Part shown: piece after piece, positions 30,239 to 42,050 of the stretch
How the letters are laid out: each line of letters begins with the position of its first letter
Position numbering within the stretch: the stretch's first letter is position 1
DNA from: Conchocele bisecta
Taxonomy: Eukaryota > Mollusca > Bivalvia > Lucinida > Thyasiridae
Reading direction: 5' to 3'
Assembly: GCA_029237695.1 (NCBI GenBank)
Contig: CM055279.1
Coordinates: forward strand, 4,420,323 to 4,484,322
DNA length: 64,000 bases
Notes under the pieces: model-generated
The model's database searches: none
The model's input: the letters and a program-made list of their open reading frames with translations, nothing else
What the model was told of the DNA's origin: nothing
Translations under genes and position numbers: made by a program

Positions 30239-32025
30239 ATGCAATTACATAGATCCATATCGTTTTTAAAGTTTGACGAATTATATATGACCATGGCCAG
30301 TGTTGACAACGGGAGGAAATCCATATACAAAATGTCGGATGCTGTAACACGCAACTGTGAGCCGTGTGGACACGCTGGAGTGGTGAAAGAAGCCACCGAC
30401 TACTGCTGTGAGTGCGACGAATACTTGTGTGAAATCTGTACAACCACGCACCGGGGCTCGAAGCTATCCAAAGGTCACAAAGTAGTGTCCATGTGGGACA
30501 TATTGGTGACGGGTGGTCCGGCTGTCTTTACGGCCAAAATAACATCCTGTGAGAATCATGGAAGTAAAGAAATCGAATGGTATTGTGAAGATCATGGCGC
30601 CATGTTTTGTGACAGCTGTAAGTTCACCAGACATCGACGTTGCAAACTAACTCGGGTGTCTGAAATGGCTGAAACGTCCACACATATACAGCAACTCTCT
30701 GAAATCGAGGGAGACTTTTGTGGAATGAAGACTCGAATTGAAGCGATAAAGAAAACAAGCGAACAATTCGGTGTAGATATTAAAACTATCGCAGAATCAT
30801 GTGAGGTAGACGTTAATAAATTTAAGAAGAAGATAGTTGCGTGGGCGGAGCACATCGAAAAGAAAATGTTATCCAAAATTCGCGAAACATCATCCGGTGC
30901 TTTAGACATCGTCTCCGAACACCAGAGGGGATGTGTCAGTCTCAGTGAACAAGTCAATGAAGTAACAAAAGTTGCCACCGACGCTAAATTTCTTCCCGAC
31001 AAATCGCGGCGCATAGTTGCTACGCACCAATTGTCGAGGATATTGACGATCATGAAGGAAACTGCTGGTGGAATAGCCGATGAGCAGTTTACATTCCGTA
31101 TGGAGTTTAAGACCAACCGTTCTATAATGGAGTTACTAGACAGTATAAGCCAGATCGGGACCTAGATGTGAACTGTAGGGAGTCTCCAATGAGAATTGAC
31201 CGCGCTGACAGCAAAGTGAGATCATTCCTCGACATGTCGGTGGTGGCGTCAGCGACGGTGAAGGTTCCTGACGGCTTGGTCTCGGGATCGGCGTTTCTGC
31301 CAGATGGCCGCCTCGTACTGGTACAGCATAAAACTAACAAGGTCATACTGCTGGATACGGACATGGCCTTAACGTCTGAGTTTGATATGCCGCAACATCC
31401 CTGGGACGTGGCCGTCACCGGTGACACCGAGGTGACCGCCACTGTTCCGTGGAAGAAGACGCTGCAGTTCTTCACCGTCGGGACCACCGGACTCCGGGTC
31501 GGCAGGACAATCACCACGGACGGGTATTGTTGGGGTGTGGATGTCGATAATGGCCAGTTATATGTCTCCGTACACAACAATCCCGGCGACGGCTTCGTCG
31601 TCATTATGGATATGGTTGGCATCGTCAGTCACCGGTTCGCCGTGGACGCGGGCGGCCATGGTGTATTAGAGAGTCCATGCTACATAGCTGCCAGTGACAG
31701 TAGGGTGTACGTGACGGACTTCAGCACTGGTATCATATCGTGCTACACTTCGGCTGGGGCCGAGGTGTACCGGGTGGGGGACGGGACCATGAAGCAACCA
31801 CGTGGAATACTGCCGGACGTCGAGGGAAATGTCCTAGTGTGCTGCATTGGTTCTAACAAAATCCAGCTTCTGAAGCCTAACGGCACCCGGCACAATGTCA
31901 TGGCCTCATCACGTGACGGCGTGGAATACCCGCGGTCGATTTCATACAGAGACAGTGATCACACGCTGGTTGTCACCAGTCATAGGGATCCCTACCTCAC
32001 GACACTTAAGGTCAAATTTGACTGA
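30239..32025 (+). pseudogene. TRIM-like protein: two B-boxes, coiled coil, NHL-like propeller (one frameshift)
   Basis: The first frame (30,239-31,165) has a B-box 1-like zinc module (CEPCGHAGVVKEATDYCCEC...H), B-box 2 (CENHGSKEIEWYCEDHGAMF...C..C..H) and a coiled coil to about residue 290. No RING finger is seen. The second frame (31,168-32,025) gives a beta-propeller with repeated hydrophobic strands (VVASATVKVPDGLVSGSAFL; SPCYIAASDSRVYVTDFSTG; QPRGILPDVEGNVLVC). The propeller starts with GTG two bases out of frame, so the gene has one frameshift near 31,165; a sequencing indel cannot be excluded. The likely start is 30,239, or the ATG at 30,289. Intronless, like many bivalve TRIM paralogues. 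Members act in innate signalling or RNA binding; this one is not assigned. Confidence 0.8.
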
Positions 32026-32609
32026 ATACAATTAAACTTTCTACGAATGAACGAATTACGATTAGGCTAACTACGTTTAAATGAGTGTTCTCGCAGCTTT
32101 CCCAGTGAAGACGATTCGTACGTCGCGAGAGAATATCAATCGAGTGTGTGTTGATATCAAATGTCCAGGCAAGGCTAGGAAAATAGTAAGAATCCCGAGG
32201 CTTGCCGAGGAATTCCTACAATTTTAGAGCCAATCCTGATAAACGTGGTGACAAAAATACAATACCCTGTTATTCTGTTTATCAGGTACGTTGTATACTA
32301 GATATGCTAGAGGACGGACACATATCACATGATATTCGATGACAAGGGGGACGGATTATTTTATGTTGTGTCTTTATGTAGTTGTGAGTCGGTAACGTCA
32401 TTAAATATGACTCAGTTCGCCGTCATCCACAATAGTAGTAATATTTTCTCCTAGACGTTCGCGAGACGTAATTGACGTCATGTTTTGACGTCATTTCTGG
32501 CGATGGTAAAATATATACGTCAACGTCAACATTTGGTAATTTTGACAACGTTATGCATGTAAGCTGGTCTAAGAGCAAATTTCACATTTTTCGAAGAGAA
32601 TGTAATATA
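32026..32609. other. No gene seen downstream of the TRIM-like gene
   Basis: The first 20 bp carry 'gaatacaattaaac', a weak polyadenylation context. Nothing else is recognisable except several 'gacgtca' boxes (32,395-32,530; CRE-like half sites), which may be chance. Confidence 0.4.
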
Positions 32610-32765
32610 CAATTTATTCCACTACTATTTTTAAATACCGGATTTATTTCCCTTGACATCTGTAAATCCGACAAAGAAACAAATCCGACACTCGTTTCTT
32701 TGTCGGATTTACAGATGTCTCGGGAAATAAATCGGGTATTTCAAAATGGTAGTTGAATAAACTGT
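32610..32765. repeat. 156-bp fold-back element
   Basis: Inverted arms of about 70 bp with a 13-bp loop. The inner arms GACATCTGTAAATCCGACAA / TTGTCGGATTTACAGATGTC are perfect. The outer arms 'tttattccactacta' / 'tagttgaataaa' have a few mismatches. No target duplication identified. Confidence 0.85.
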
Positions 32766-33205
32766 ATATGTCATTACTGGGCTGAAGGACTGTGCATGAA
32801 AATCACGAGCTGGACTGGTAATGTATCTCGTAAGCCCCATTTCTCCTGTCACAGCTACTATTGTGTTAGACATAGCACTATGGCTTTCACTACCGTTACA
32901 GCCATAGACCTCACAGATACCTACTGTAGCGACTGGATTTCAAGATTTGAAATCTGTCGATTATTGTCTAAATACGCGTCTAATGGTGCTAAACCAGCAG
33001 TGCAAAGCCAGAAATTATATTAAATAGCCTGCATGAGTTACAATGGGTGACTTGCCTATTAAAATAAAGTGTTTATCGCTCCTTTTGTCCGACTGCATAA
33101 TTTGTACAAAGTTTACACGCTACTGTCGCCATTTTGCCGAAGAATTTCCGGCAGAATAAATTAACTTCCGTAATTCTGTTTTTAGTCCGGAGGCCAAAGG
33201 CCGAT
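32766..33205. other. No gene seen
   Basis: Contains a 'cccatttctcctgtcacagc' fragment of the dispersed repeat family (32,835) and otherwise unremarkable AT-rich sequence. A short palindrome 'cggaggccaaaggccg' is at 33,187. Confidence 0.4.
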
Positions 33206-36200
33206 TTTGGGGCTTAACTTCGTTTTGAATAACTTAAGTTTTTTACTACTGATTTTGCCTATATAGACTTTCTAGTTTTATAATCCGACTGATGCAAATC
33301 TGTTACCCTTGAGTATTTGGAGAAATCTGCATAAATTCAAGATGGCTGCCACCAAGATATATTGTGCGATATAATTGCATCCCCAGGAGGAAATTAAACC
33401 ATCTAAGAGAGTATAATGAATGTATTAACGTGTTGACAGAAACGGGCAACTTTAAAATTCAATTCCTTAACAGCATATAGAAAAAATCCAAGATGGCCGC
33501 CAAACATTTTACATACTTTCACTAATTCGTCATATCAAAGAATATACGTTTTTTAATTATGTGTTTAAAACAATGAATGTGTGTTTTTTGTAACTTTGAT
33601 GTGAAATTATATACTAATCTATATAACACAAGTCCAAGATGGCAGCCATATATGAATATATTACAATGTACTTGCAACCGTATCTTGAAATAAGAAACAC
33701 TATATACTTGCAATCATATCAGAGCGAATTTGCATACCAATATTGTGTTTAGGTATATAATTATTCCAATACATTGGGTATGTATTTTGACACATGTTTC
33801 AATCGCATTAGTCCAAGGTGACCACCAAATATCATATTAATCGATAACTAACTTGTGTAGTAAATAGCTTTTGTAATTACACCTTGATATACACCATTAG
33901 ACAGCATCGGCAATAACGTAAGTCTAATATGGCCGGATATGAATATAGTACCTTATAATAGTAATATAATTATATTATAAGATTTAAACTCGTGCATTCA
34001 GTTAGATATTTTGATATTGTTTTGTCTTGTCTTGTCATTACATAGCAGCATTCATACTTCTATTGTTGGCAGGGAGATATATTGTACTTCCCAATTTGTA
34101 AAAACACCAGATGTCGTCGTTTATATCATTGGCTCCAAAAACGCAAATGCTCAATGTGATTTACTGTGCAACATCGCATGAAATGGCTCCTCTAGATAGT
34201 GTCATTAACAACTTGAGTGTCTGGATATAGCAATTGAACAAGTACAAATGGATGATACGTCTATATAGTTCTGTCACAATCGGTGACTACGTACAATAAC
34301 ATAGTTCAGCCATCCAGTAGCTTATTCCAGTTTCTGACTACCATTACGTGCTTTCAACCTACTTAGTACAACCACATAGCTGATGGTATTGGCCACATGT
34401 TTTCTTTCTGTGAAAGTAGTCAGATTCCACAAAGCGGCTGTATGCACATGATGGTTGATGTACACCACTTTAATATCACTTATTACTTTGTAAGCTGCAA
34501 GTAATTGATGTGTTTTCAGACCACTATCGCCGATGTAGAGCAACATATTTATATGATGAGGTAAAGTATGTACACATGTACATCAATTTTCTCTGTGTAC
34601 TGTTTCAAAGATAAGCAATACAAATACTTTATTTTTGTCGAATTATTGTGTAGTTATATGCCATTTAATGAGTTTTACTTATTTAAACATATGACAGAAT
34701 TCAGCATCTGTGAATGCATATGATATGTAAAAACTAAGACATGACGCCGTCAGTATACATAAATGTGGATCAAAGAAAACAACCGTAATCACAAATATAA
34801 TAATTTCGAGAAGAACATGGAGATGCTATATATTAAATACCACAGGTAGGACACAGCTAATACAAATGTAATTGATATTATATGACAGACAATCTAGTTG
34901 TGCCACTACTAAATAATCACGGTAACAAAAACGATTATAGTACATGCAGACAGCAATACATGGTACACAACCATATATAGAACGTGACAAACTTCAAAGT
35001 ACCATAATATGGATATGAGGCATACAGTATTCACGCAATTTGATAGACTAATATGAAAATGCTGTTTGTGTCATCATAATTATATCATTGTTTTCTTATA
35101 GTTATATTTACAATATTAGCTTTCAATTACGGAAACCGATACATTTTGTGTAATTAATGTCTTTTTGTGTACAGTATACATGCGTTAATCATTTTTGATT
35201 CATCATTGCCTTTTATAATACTGTCCTTTTCACTTATGATGGAGAGAGAGAGAGAGAGTTTGCGGGAGAAATTATATGGTGTTTAATAAGGTTCAACCAC
35301 CCAACTGGACTGTTTTGACAATACCAAAGCGGCATCCTTGTTGTCATGTCTTCGAGTATTGCACTTCAATATGATTGTTGTTTTTTTAATGTTTGGACTG
35401 TTGGGTAATAGTTGTTGTCCATGTATACTGCATATCTAGAGCCTCCATTAGCCATATATTTATTTCCTTTGCAATGTAATATTTAATCATTACACGATAT
35501 GATTGCCATTGCGAGGTAATTTAACTTTATATATACGTCTGCCATGTATATAAGTATCTAAGAGATATATTTACTTATAATCCTAGTAATTATATGCAAT
35601 TTGTTCAATATAAGGCAACATTATTTTTATATTTGGCGGCCATCTATAATTTCTGCTATTGGTAGTTATCTAATTGTATTCCTAAGTTAGTAAAAACGTT
35701 CATAGTATACATAACTTCAGTACTTTTATTCCAATTTACTACGATATGACATCGATGTGCAATTATATACTTAATTATTATTCTCTGATGATCGTCATGG
35801 GATAATTTCTGTATATATGGCGGCCATCTTGGACTTTCGCTCTTCACAAATGTGTCTAGTTACTATCAAATTTACTGTAAGCGTTTATAATGTCAATATA
35901 TCCAAGATTAGTATACATGTTGTTTTCATATGGAGTGTACGTGGAGCAGTCATATGCAAAATATCATGTTACGTTTGGCGGCCATGTTGGATTTTTACCA
36001 TTTAACAGTGAATTGCAATTTAATGTTGATCACTTATCTCGATAAGTCAAGTAAATCCACTTTATGCTGTTAATGTATGCTAATACCTCATGTGTAAATA
36101 ACTATATATGACACACTATAACTGTTTGGCAGCCATTTTGGATTTATGCAAATTTCTCAAAATTATCAAAGATGACATAGTGTCATCAGTCGGATTCTTG

Positions 36201-36300
36201 ATGTTGATGATCTGCGCAATCAAAATCGCCAATAAAAAAAATATTTTATTCCAAATAAAGTTAAGCTCCTGCATGGAACGTGCCATACACTTGGCTGCCA
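33206..36300. mobile_element. 3.1-kb non-autonomous transposon with subterminal AAGATGGC(C/T)GCC repeats
   Basis: Left block 33,206-33,930 and right block 35,630-36,300 are inverted relative to each other. The best match is 'gagaaat.tgcataaat.caa.atggctgcc' (33,320-33,350 against the complement of 36,120-36,160), with 'aatccgactgatg' further out. Four to five AAGATGGCNGCC motifs point inward from each end (33,340; 33,489; 33,631; 33,925 and 35,634; 35,819; 35,975; 36,124). No open frame of note inside, so non-autonomous. The motif and spacing resemble the TIRs at 8.4-12.0 kb. Exact ends are uncertain by tens of bases. Confidence 0.65.
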
Positions 36301-36816
36301 GACTATCTGACATCTGAGCGGGAAATCCCCACATAGGTCAATCGATTTCATTGGTCGGTTACTTTGCAGATTTCCGATATTGTACCTCGGAAAAACAATG
36401 GCGACGGTGATAAACTGAACGTGTTATGCACACTGTTTTACAAAGAAATGTTGAGAAATAACTAGTAAGGAAAGTAGTTGCATATAAATTATGAATGAAA
36501 TTTGGTGTATTAATATTATTTAAACGTATTGTCAGATGATTTCGGTATCGTACAGTTCACGAAGTGTCAAAATTATGCGCGTATTCGTATCGAGTATTCG
36601 AGTTTAGAGTTCGCTATGTGACCCAATGGGATGGAAGCCAGTCTCTATAGCAAAGAAAATAATAAATGAAAAAAGTCAGATAATGAAAAATAGAAGTTAA
36701 ACATGATATAGAGACATGGCATGTTAGTCTACTATTGTGTGCGTGGATTGAGTCACGTTTCTGACCAGCGTAGGGCCGGATCAGGATCCACATTTTGTTA
36801 TTACGGATTGTGGACT
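36301..36816. other. No gene seen
   Basis: AT-rich; a 'gaccagcgtagggccggatcaggatcc' fragment (36,760) belongs to the dispersed 'DPDQ' repeat family. Confidence 0.4.
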
Positions 36817-36960
36817 GAGTCACAGGCATTCGGCGTGTTTCGGCTTTCCTTGGTTTTGTTTGTTTGTTTATTGGTGCTTAACGGCCTATCAACAGCTAAG
36901 GTCATGTAAGGCCGGGCAAACGGGTTCGATCCCGTTTTAACCTGCTGCATTGGGGGGAAA
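36817..36960 (+). mobile_element. SINE-like fragment of bivalve type
   Basis: 'tgtttgtttgtttattggtg' followed by 'cttaacggcctatcaacagc' and 'taaggtcatgtaaggccg' matches a pattern I know as highly dispersed in bivalves. It is followed by GGGTTCGATCCCG, a good tRNA-type B box. No A box or full tRNA fold is seen, so this is not a tRNA gene. Confidence 0.5.
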
Positions 36961-38737
36961 ATTCCAAAATCAGAACTGAATATTTACATCGCGAAACAAT
37001 ATATTCAGCCCTGAAATTAGAATAACCTGACCTGGTGGCAGGTCCATACCACACCAAAGTCACTTGGCCCCTTCCCCTAAAATAGGATTACGAACAATCG
37101 TAATACTCACATAAGGGGTATAACCAGATTCAACTGTCACATACAAAATGCCAAAGACGTATGTGAGGGCCAAACCAGGTCTCCAGTCGGAATTCCGGTA
37201 AGGATGAACCCCGATCTTTAAATTACCCATCGCTTGCACCCACCTTCCACCCACGGCTTTCCTTGGTATAACTCTATATGGACCGCGCTCTTTGAAAACC
37301 AGCCTTAATGACAACGTCATGAAAGGCTGAAAATGACGTCGCAAAGTTACGCATAAATTTACCAACGTCAAATCGGATTTTGACACTTGTTGCGTCATTG
37401 CAATAAATTGTCCTATTTATAGCCGTACGCTTTACGGCTCACAAATAGTTTAATGTTGGATAAACGTGGACGACTTGTACAGTTGTTTTCATAGTGGTTC
37501 AGATAGTTTCCTTCAAGGAAATACGTAGTAATTTTGTCGATTATTTGTATACAAATGGGCATATTACATGTATGATCTGTATAATATATTATATGGACGA
37601 CTTGTGAAATGACATTTGAAACTAAATAACCATACGACCGGTATTTTTAGATAACACATAACAAAATCAGTATTATGTAATCATAATGCTAATATTTCTT
37701 TTAAACTTTATTTATATATTTATATAACAATTACAAACAAACGCGAGAACAATTGTAGTCGGCGTAGATGGAGGCGTTTGCATGTTTTTTAATTTGGGTT
37801 GAAACCGGAATACTCACAGAAAACAAACTTATCCTGTCTGGCGACCACCATCAGATATACATGTACTTACAACTTTAAGATCGACCCCGGGGCGAATGTG
37901 TGCACTCTTTAATAATTATGCTATACGGTCCCGTTCAGATTAGAGCGGGATGGGGTATTTTCGGCCGTCTAAGGCGCTGTACAAATCCATTTACGATTTT
38001 GGGATTTATTTATAGATTACACTGCATTACGCATTTTGATGAGTAACGCTAACTTTCATTTGAACGTGACAAGCGATTTTCGAAATATGTAGACACACTC
38101 GGGTAAATCTGCATTCATGTATTCATGACAAAATTATGTGTCTACGTAGATCTACATATTGCATGATCATATTTATGAAAAGGTCTTGGTTTACAGATGT
38201 CGTTCAATAGAAAACAATTTAATTCGTTATGGCAATACTTTCTGCACTGTTTGTCGCAAATTTATAACTCACGGGGAAATGAACATGCGCAATATAAGAT
38301 ATCAACTTAGGTTTAAACGTGTTTACTGATGGGGGGAGCGGTTAGTGCCGACGGCCTGTCAGACCCGGCCCCGCAAAAACGTGAAAGTTTGCCCGCAACC
38401 GTTACTTTTATTAAAGAAAATGTAAACAGTTGGCTCATTAACTGTGACACGTATTCTGGATAAAATTAGCCACGGATAGAACTGGGCCGAGGTCTGAATT
38501 CATTTTATTTACTGGTTCACCGTCGAATGTTTCGAAAATTAACATGAAATAAAATTTGGAAATTGTCAGAAAAATAATCGTATCACAGATAAAAAAATAA
38601 GGTAGTGCTAATTACGCGGCTCCTGGCATATCGCATCATGTTGACAATGGGCCAAACATGTTTTATTATCTAGTATTGAGTGTGTTGGTATCGTGTCACA
38701 GGCATATTTAGTGCGAACATAATTGTAGCCACCGGGT
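36961..38737. other. No gene; one copy of the element A/B terminus
   Basis: At 37,285-37,318 'accgcgctctttgaaaacc' then 'agccttaatgaca' matches the outer end of elements A (43,972) and B (45,573). The 112-codon minus-strand frame at 37,060-37,398 crosses this repeat and I do not regard it as a gene. The rest is AT-rich and unremarkable. Confidence 0.45.
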
Positions 38738-38930
38738 GCCCGTTTCACTAAACTTCGTACGACTAAAATGTTCGTAAGTGCAAATCTAGGATCGTCTGGA
38801 AATTTCAATTGATTTATTTACATTTATTGAGCATAGCCTGCTGATAATGTAAATCCAATAATTGTTCACGGGAAAATCTTAATTTTGTACTTACGAACAT
38901 TTTAGTCGTACGAAGTTTAGTGAAACGGGC
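38738..38930. mobile_element. 193-bp MITE with perfect 42-bp TIRs
   Basis: Left arm 38,738-38,779 begins GCCCGTTTCACTAAACTTCG; the right arm 38,889-38,930 is its exact reverse complement. A 109-bp unique centre follows no coding pattern. Perfect arms imply a recent copy or gene conversion. Confidence 0.92.
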
Positions 38931-39201
38931 CCCAGGGACGTAGCCTACTGATTTGTATCTGTATCTGCAACCACTTGCATGTACCTTCTAATGTCACGTA
39001 ATTTTTAGCGACTTTCAAAAACATCACATTGCATCAGCCGTATTATTTTAATTGACCACTTGTAAATATGGTTATATGAATGTATGGCTTATATTTTACT
39101 AGTATTTTCGCAATCAGTGCAGACCCTGATCAGGCTGCGCAGATGCACAGGTCTCCAACATTTACAAATTTAAGAAGTCCTACTTTAGATTGTTGTTAAT
39201 T

Positions 39202-39247
39202 GTATCCCCCGGACTCCGTCGGGGGATACTATGGATTTGACAGCGCG

Positions 39248-39291
<44 letters not shown>

Positions 39292-39292
39292 G
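39202..39292. repeat. GC hairpin plus CGTCCG hexanucleotide run
   Basis: GTATCCCCCG / CGGGGGATAC form a 10-bp stem (39,202-39,229). At 39,250-39,292 the hexamer CGTCCG is repeated about seven times. The Arg/Pro-rich frames called here are products of this run. Confidence 0.85.
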
Positions 39293-39309
39293 ACGTCCGA
39301 CGCCGCAGA

Positions 39310-39935
39310 CACTTCTTGTCCGGAGCATAACTCGAACACCCTTTGGAATATTTTCATGAAACTTCACACATGCATAGACCACGACCCGAAGGTGTGTCGC
39401 GCACAAGAATGACAACTCTTGCATAGCTAATTTTTGAGTTATCTCCCTTTTTTGTTTCTCGCACTGATTTCGTGTCCGGAGCATAACTCCACCACCCTTT
39501 GGAATATTTTCATGAAACTTTACACATGCATAGACCACGACCCCGAAGGTGTGTCGCGCATAAGAATGACAACTCTTGCATAGCTAATTTTTGAGTTATC
39601 TCCCTTTTTTGTTTTGCGCACTGATTGACCATAACTCGACCACCTTTGGATATTTTTATGAAACTTAACACATTCAATTAGACCACGAACCGAAGGTGTG
39701 TCGTGCACAAGAATGACAACTCTTGCATAGCTAATTTTTTAGTTATCTCCCTTTTTTGTTTTCGCTCCCTGATTTCCTGTCCGGAGCATAACTCGACCAC
39801 CCTTTGGAATATTTTCATGAAACTTCACACATGCATAGACCACGACCCGGAGGTGTGTCGCGCACAAGAATGACAACTCTTGCGTAGCTAATTTTTGAGT
39901 TATCTCCCTTTTTTGTTTTGCGCACTCTACAAACT
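39310..39935. repeat. Four tandem ~155-bp units
   Basis: Units start near 39,318, 39,475, 39,625 and 39,778 with 'tccggagcataactcgacca', and end in 'gttatctcccttttttg'. A fifth, degenerate unit is at 41,675-41,800 on the far side of the next array. The short minus-strand frames with repeating YACVKFHENIPKG come from these units. Confidence 0.85.
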
Positions 39936-40084
39936 GGACAATAATGCATGAAGACCTGTTTTCTCGTCTGCTCTGTACACCTTTTCTCGTGTGCTCTGTA
40001 CACCTTACCTGTAGAGAGAACAATAGAAACTGGGAGAACCATGTGCTAGCATGGGCTAGCATGTGCAGATGTCCAGCGCTTGAC

Positions 40085-41665
40085 CACTGCTGACCAGGTA
40101 ATTTATATACGGTAAATCACTACATTGGGTACTGTGTTGAAAATATTGTGGCATTATGTGGACCTGTGCAGATTTTTGTAGATAAATATAGGACTATTAA
40201 AAAAAAAATCTGGTCTCCAATAGCAAGCATTAATATTTTTAAACTTTTTTTTTTCATTTTTTTATTTTTTTTTTATTTTTTTTCATTTTTATTTTATTTT
40301 ATTTTTCATTTTTTCTTTTTTCTTTTTTTTTTTCTTTTTTTTTTCTTTTTTTTTTCATTTTTTTTTTCTTTTTTTTTTCTTTTTTTTTTTCAAATTATTT
40401 TTAAATTTTTGTCTAGTAGCATAAGGTCGTAAGTGCTTTATACAGACTATTCACCTGTGCATGTGCTAGCATGTGCAACTGACCACTGACCACTTACAGG
40501 TAATTTATACAGGTAAATGATTATATTACATTTCCGTAAACTGTGTTGAAAATATTGTGGCATTATGTGGACCTGTGCAGATATATGTAGATAAATATAG
40601 GACTATTAAAAACAAATTCTGTGCTCCAGTAGCAAGCATTATTATTTTTAAACTTTTTTTTTCCATTTTTTTTTTTCATTTTTTTTTCAAATTTTTTTTT
40701 CAAATTATTTTTCAATTTTTTGTCTAGTAGCATAAGTGGTAAGTGCTATATACAGACTATTCACCTGTGCATGTGCTAGCATGTGCAACTGACCACTGAC
40801 AACTTACAGGTAATTTATAAAGGTAAATGATTATATTACATTTCCGTAAACTGTGTTGAAAATATTGTGGGAATATGTGGACCTGTGTATATATGATATG
40901 TAGATAAATATAGGACTATTAAAAAACATTCTGGACTCCAGTAGGGAGCATTATTCTTTTTCTTTTTTTTAATTTAATTTTTTTTCCATTTTTTTTTTTA
41001 CATTCTTTTTCAATTTTTTAACTGACCACTAACTTATTACAGGTAATTTATACAGGTACATTATTACATTTCCGTAAACTGTGTTGACAATATTGTGGCA
41101 GTATGTGGACCTGTGCAGATATATGTAGATAAATATAGGACTATTAACAAAAATTCTGGGCTCCAGTAGCGAGCATTATTTAAAAAAAAAAAATTGTATA
41201 TTACATTTCCGTAAACGGTGTTGAAAATATTGTGGCATTATGTGGACCTGTGCAGATATATGTAGATAAATATAGGACTATTAAAAAAAATTCTGGGCTC
41301 CAGTAGCAAGTATTATTATTTTTTATTTTTCAGTTTGTTTTTTCAAATTTTTTTTAATTTTTTTTTTACATTCTTTTTAAAAATTTTAACTGACCACTAA
41401 CTTATTACAGGTAATTTATACAGCTAAATTATTACATTTACCTAAACTGTGTTGACAATATTGTGGCAGTATGTGGACCTGTGCAGTTATATGTAGATAA
41501 ATATAGGACTATTAAAAAAAATTCTCGGCTCCAGTAGCGAGCATTATTTTTTTTATTTACATTCTATATTACATTTCCGTCAACTGTGTTGAAAATATTG
41601 TGGCATTATGTGCACCTGTGCAGATATATGTACATAAATATAGGACTATTAACAAATAATTCTGC
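40085..41665. repeat. Seven-unit tandem array with length-variable poly-T spacers
   Basis: The conserved core 'tgttgaaaatattgtggca' + 'ttatgtggacctgtgcagat' + 'gtagataaatataggactat' recurs at about 40,134, 40,543, 40,853, 41,081, 41,219, 41,450 and 41,586. Spacers of T-rich sequence vary from 20 to 230 bp. Flanking 'gaccactga..acttacaggt' is repeated as well. No gene. Confidence 0.88.
40236..40412. repeat. Poly-T low-complexity tract
   Basis: About 175 bp of T-runs broken by single A or C. It gives a meaningless Phe-rich frame on the plus strand. Confidence 0.95.
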
Positions 41666-42050
41666 GCTCCAGTAGCTTCACACATGCATAGACCCTAAAG
41701 GTGTGTCGCGCAAGAATGACAACTCTTGCATCACTAATTGTTTAGTTATCTCCCTTTGTCCGTCACCGATTTTGTCTCCGGAGCATAACTCGATCACCCT
41801 TTTTTCAAACTACTTGTGTATCTGGGGAGGGGGATACACATGCGCTTGTCGACAAGCGTCCATTTCTAGTTTACTTACTACTAAACACTGGATGTCTGCG
41901 TGCATTCTTGTTTTTTTTATCAAAGGGACGTTTTAGTCGGAGGCGTGTAAATAATATAAAGCAAATACCAGGAGCGGATCCAGGATTTCAGGTTGGGGGG
42001 GGGGGGGGCGGGGCCTGACTTCTTAATTGAAACAGTTTACTATATTTTCG
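41666..42050. other. Degenerate 155-bp unit and a G-run; no gene
   Basis: A fifth copy of the 39.3-kb unit lies at 41,675-41,800. A G-run of 13-14 bases is at 41,995-42,009, just before element A. Confidence 0.5.

Noticed and set aside
36900..36945. Possible tRNA (GGGTTCGATCCC)
   Set aside because: Only a B-box-like stretch; no cloverleaf or A box. Treated as a SINE fragment.
37060..37398. 112-codon minus-strand frame
   Set aside because: Overlaps a known repeat terminus and has no recognisable protein features.
39185..39708. Frames with repeated YACVKFHENIPKG
   Set aside because: Translations of the ~155-bp tandem units; periodicity equals the DNA repeat.
40148..40432. 94-codon Phe-rich frame
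   Set aside because: Poly-T low-complexity sequence.
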